A DNA stretch of 64,000 bases. It comes from JABAAE01 sp036336715 (GTDB taxonomy: Bacteria > Planctomycetota > Planctomycetia > Pirellulales > Pirellulaceae). The position numbers were made by a program, and so were the translations under genes. Positions 61,744-64,000 of the stretch are shown one piece after another. The DNA lies in assembly GCA_036336715.1 (NCBI GenBank), contig JAYZFP010000064.1:1-64000 (forward strand). The letters run 5' to 3'. Every line of letters starts with the position of its first letter. The stretch's first letter is position 1. The notes beneath the pieces are model-generated. The model saw only the letters and a program-made list of their open reading frames with translations, ran no database searches and had not been told where the DNA came from.

Positions 61744-63184
61744 ACAGACCTCCGCAGCACCTGTTCCGAACCCCGGTAAAACGGCTCCCTCCCGTCGGGA
61801 GCTGCTCTCTTTCGGCGCCTACGGACTTACGGGAGCGGCATTGTCGAGCCTTTTATCGGCGTCCGAAAAGGACAAGCGGCACTCTCCCCACTTTGAACCA
61901 AGGGCAAAACGTGTCATTCATATCTGCCTGATGGGTGGCATGAGTCACCTCGACAGTTTCGACTACAAGCCCGGACTCGAAAAACTTCACGGCAAAGCTT
62001 TGCAATATGAAGAACGGCCGGCGACTTTTTTTAACCGGATTGGCCTGATTCGAAAGAATGACTGGGCCTTTCGGCAGCGTGGAGAAAGCGGCTTGTGGGT
62101 ATCTGATCTCTTTCCACACCTGGCCGGCGTGGCGGATGAGTTGACGGTGATCAACTCGATGGTTGCCGATTCCGCGAATCACACACCCGCGACTTTCCAG
62201 CAGAACACCGGATTTCAGCTGAATGGCTTCCCGGTCATGGGCTCCTGGATTTCCTATGGACTGGGCGCGGAGACAGAGGACCTGCCCGCCTATGTCGTCC
62301 TGCCTGACTCCCGGGGCTACCCTGCTGGCGGCACGATCAACTGGTCGAACGGATTTCTGCCATCCGTCTACCAGGGGGTTGCTTTCAACAGCAAAGGCAC
62401 GCCCATTCCTGACCTGTTTCCCCCAAAGGGGATGACCGCCGGGACCGACCTGGCCAGCCGAAAACTGTTGTCCCAGATGAACCAGGATGACCTCTACCGC
62501 CACGGAACCGAAGATGCATTGCTGGCGCGGATTCGAAGCCACGAACTGGCGGCCCGCATGCAACTCACCGTGCCGGAAGTCACGGGTTTAAATGACGAGA
62601 CCAGGGCCACAAAAGAAATGTACGGTCTCAACAATGGGACCACGGCAGATTTCGGAAAGAACTGTCTGCTCTCCCGCCGCCTGCTGGAAAAAGGGGTCCG
62701 TTTCGTGCAGATCATCTCCGGTGGATCATTCGGCAGCCCCCGCATCAACTGGGACGGTCACGAAGACATGGTCAGGAATCACAACCGGGAAGCCATGCGG
62801 ATCGACCAACCGGTCGCTGCATTGATCAAGGACCTCAAGCAGCGCAGCATGCTTGACGACACGCTGATCCTGTTCACCACGGAGTTTGGCCGAACCCCCT
62901 ACACTCAGGCTGGTGATCGTGAACTCGGAAAGGGTCGCGACCACAACATGTACGGATTTTCGGTATTCATGGCCGGCGCCGGGTTGAAGCCGGGTATGAC
63001 CTACGGCGAAACCGATGAAATTGGCTGGAAGTCCGTCCAGGACCAGGTGCATTGGTACGACTTCCACGCGACCGTGCTTCACCTGTTGGGCATGGATCAC
63101 GAGCGACTGACGTTCTACCACAACGGGATCGAACGGCGCCTGACGAACGTGCACGGTGAAGTGGTGAAGGATGTGATTGCCTGA
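61733..63184 (+). CDS. DUF1501 secreted protein
   Basis: The 483-residue product starts inside the end of the preceding gene. The N-terminus has twin arginines and a hydrophobic stretch (SRRELLSFGAYGLTGAALSSLL), resembling a Tat signal. DUF1501 motifs are clear: VIHICLMGGMSHLDSFDYKP, HTPATFQQNTGFQLNG, GVRFVQIISGG, WDGHEDM, LFTTEFGRTPY and DHNMYGFSVFMAGAG. The fold is that of alkaline phosphatase/sulfatase relatives. It presumably works with the cytochrome/DUF1553 partner. The stop is part of a 14-bp tandem repeat. Confidence 0.95.
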   Translation: MSDKQTSAAPVPNPGKTAPSRRELLSFGAYGLTGAALSSLLSASEKDKRHSPHFEPRAKRVIHICLMGGMSHLDSFDYKPGLEKLHGKALQYEERPATFFNRIGLIRKNDWAFRQRGESGLWVSDLFPHLAGVADELTVINSMVADSANHTPATFQQNTGFQLNGFPVMGSWISYGLGAETEDLPAYVVLPDSRGYPAGGTINWSNGFLPSVYQGVAFNSKGTPIPDLFPPKGMTAGTDLASRKLLSQMNQDDLYRHGTEDALLARIRSHELAARMQLTVPEVTGLNDETRATKEMYGLNNGTTADFGKNCLLSRRLLEKGVRFVQIISGGSFGSPRINWDGHEDMVRNHNREAMRIDQPVAALIKDLKQRSMLDDTLILFTTEFGRTPYTQAGDRELGKGRDHNMYGFSVFMAGAGLKPGMTYGETDEIGWKSVQDQVHWYDFHATVLHLLGMDHERLTFYHNGIERRLTNVHGEVVKDVIA

Positions 63185-63232
63185 CATTCACTGCCTGATC
63201 TTTACTGCCTGATCTTTACTGCCTGATCTTTA
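63177..63232. repeat. 14-bp tandem repeat overlapping the DUF1501 stop codon
   Basis: Three perfect units ctgcctgatcttta (63191-63232) follow a degenerate fourth copy (63177-63190) that contains the TGA stop of the DUF1501 gene. Confidence 0.9.
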
Positions 63233-63273
63233 CTGGCGGGTTCAACCTTCCAAAGAACCGGAAAGCTCTGCAA

Positions 63274-64000
63274 ATGACAGAATCCCGCCTGGACAAAACT
63301 GGCCACCTGCGGATCCAGGAGAGGTTGCTCCCTCTCCCCGCCACAGGCAATCGGCTCATCCACCGGCCGGGAACCATTTCAAACCCCGGGTGGATCGCCC
63401 CGATTGCCAGGTGCAGTCTGCTGATCGCCCTGTGGATCATCCCGGCAGACAAACGCATCGCAGCCGACGTGGACTTTACCCGGGACATCCGTCCCATCCT
63501 GGCCGAGAAATGTTATTCCTGCCATGGACCGGATGACGCCGTGCGTCAGGGGGATCTGCGCCTGGACCTAAGACAGCAGGCTTTGGCCAAATTACCGTCC
63601 GGTTCGGTTGCCATCGTCCCGGGGCATTCCGCCCGCAGTGAGTTAATTCGGAGAATTCACTCCACCGAACCGGGTGAAAGCATGCCACCGGAAGATTCCA
63701 GAAAAAAACTGAATGACCGGGAACGCCGACTGTTGCAGGAGTGGGTTGACTCGGGCGCCCGATACGATTTGCATTGGGCGTTCCAGCCGGTCCGGAATCC
63801 GAAGGTGCCCCCTGCCGCATTCCCGGCCTGGCAACGCAACGAGGTGGATGCTTTTGTCGGCAAGCGACTGAAACTCGCTCAGTTGAAGCCATCCGAACCG
63901 GCTGACCGGGTGACCCTGATTCGCCGACTTTCCTTTGACCTCCGGGGGCTGCCACCAACCCTTGCCGAGGTCGATTCATTTGTTCAGGACGCGGCTCCGG
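63274..64000 (+). CDS. DUF1549-type cytochrome protein, 3' partial
   Basis: The frame starts at ATG 63274 and is open to the window edge (242 codons). After a basic N-terminus a hydrophobic segment (WIAPIARCSLLIALWIIPA) is followed by DFTRDIRPILAEKCYSCHG, the planctomycete cytochrome c module (CYSCH), then DLRLD and a DUF1549 start (NEVDAFVGKRL, VTLIRRLSFDLRGLPPT). It follows the DUF1501 gene by 89 bp, within which a 14-bp repeat lies, and is probably the first gene of another cytochrome/DUF1501 pair. CCGGAAAG precedes the start. Confidence 0.85.
   Translation, partial: MTESRLDKTGHLRIQERLLPLPATGNRLIHRPGTISNPGWIAPIARCSLLIALWIIPADKRIAADVDFTRDIRPILAEKCYSCHGPDDAVRQGDLRLDLRQQALAKLPSGSVAIVPGHSARSELIRRIHSTEPGESMPPEDSRKKLNDRERRLLQEWVDSGARYDLHWAFQPVRNPKVPPAAFPAWQRNEVDAFVGKRLKLAQLKPSEPADRVTLIRRLSFDLRGLPPTLAEVDSFVQDAAP

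Overview
The window is chromosomal DNA from a bacterium of the phylum Planctomycetota. The identification rests on gene content: several large secreted proteins built from the 'planctomycete cytochrome' and DUF families (DUF1587/1592/1588/1585, DUF1549/1553, DUF1552, DUF1501, DUF1080), a MoxR/DUF58/BatA/giant coiled-coil cluster, a ThiD2-ThiE fusion, an MfnB-like enzyme and LpxL-type lipid A acylation. Genes are moderately GC-rich and use ATG, GTG and TTG starts. No phage, IS element, integrase or CRISPR array was seen.

Layout. 1-4550: 3' part of a DUF1592-family cytochrome protein, a secreted leucine-rich-repeat protein and tRNA-Leu(CAG) on the minus strand with its terminator; base composition on the left is visibly more AT-rich than elsewhere. 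4551-9672: a complete DUF1592-type cytochrome protein, its DUF1552 partner and a DUF1080 protein. 10229-12297: three Tad-type pseudopilin-like genes (TadE, TadG-like with vWA, TadE). 12433-14507: a lactonase-type beta-propeller converging with a secreted LamG-like protein. 14845-28993: one long operon-like run (MoxR ATPase, DUF58, BatA/vWA, vWA/GATase-like membrane protein, a 1957-residue membrane coiled-coil protein, a secreted terpene-cyclase-fold protein). 29200-31360: tungstate ABC transporter TupABC behind a structured leader. 31608-34152 (minus): ThiD2-ThiE and a secreted acetyl xylan esterase-like protein. 34551-37960: small TPR membrane protein, then ClpC with a clear terminator.

38094-45614: an HD/nucleotidyltransferase protein diverges from a TetR - HlyD - RND efflux operon, with a palindrome in the shared promoter region and an MfnB-like gene 40 bp behind the pump. 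46083-50578: small conserved protein, lipid-linked or housekeeping genes (PHA-system protein, Gfo/Idh/MocA oxidoreductase, LpxL-like acyltransferase). 50633-54077 (minus): methylcrotonyl-CoA-type carboxyltransferase and a second terpene-cyclase-fold protein. 54328: initiator tRNA with terminator. 55057-58280: secreted proteins of unknown or esterase function and a double NTF2-like protein. 58732-64000: a DUF1549/LamG/DUF1553 cytochrome protein, its DUF1501 partner and the start of a second DUF1549-type protein that runs off the window.

How it fits together. Much of the window encodes secreted or envelope proteins: paired haem-binding/DUF modules thought to act in the planctomycete periplasm on complex substrates, a MoxR-vWA envelope machine, a self-regulated efflux pump and lipid A modification. 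The two most interesting regions are the MoxR-to-giant-protein operon and the leader RNA of tupABC, where nested and competing inverted repeats reach the Shine-Dalgarno sequence. Function calls are made by reading motifs only; no database search was run.
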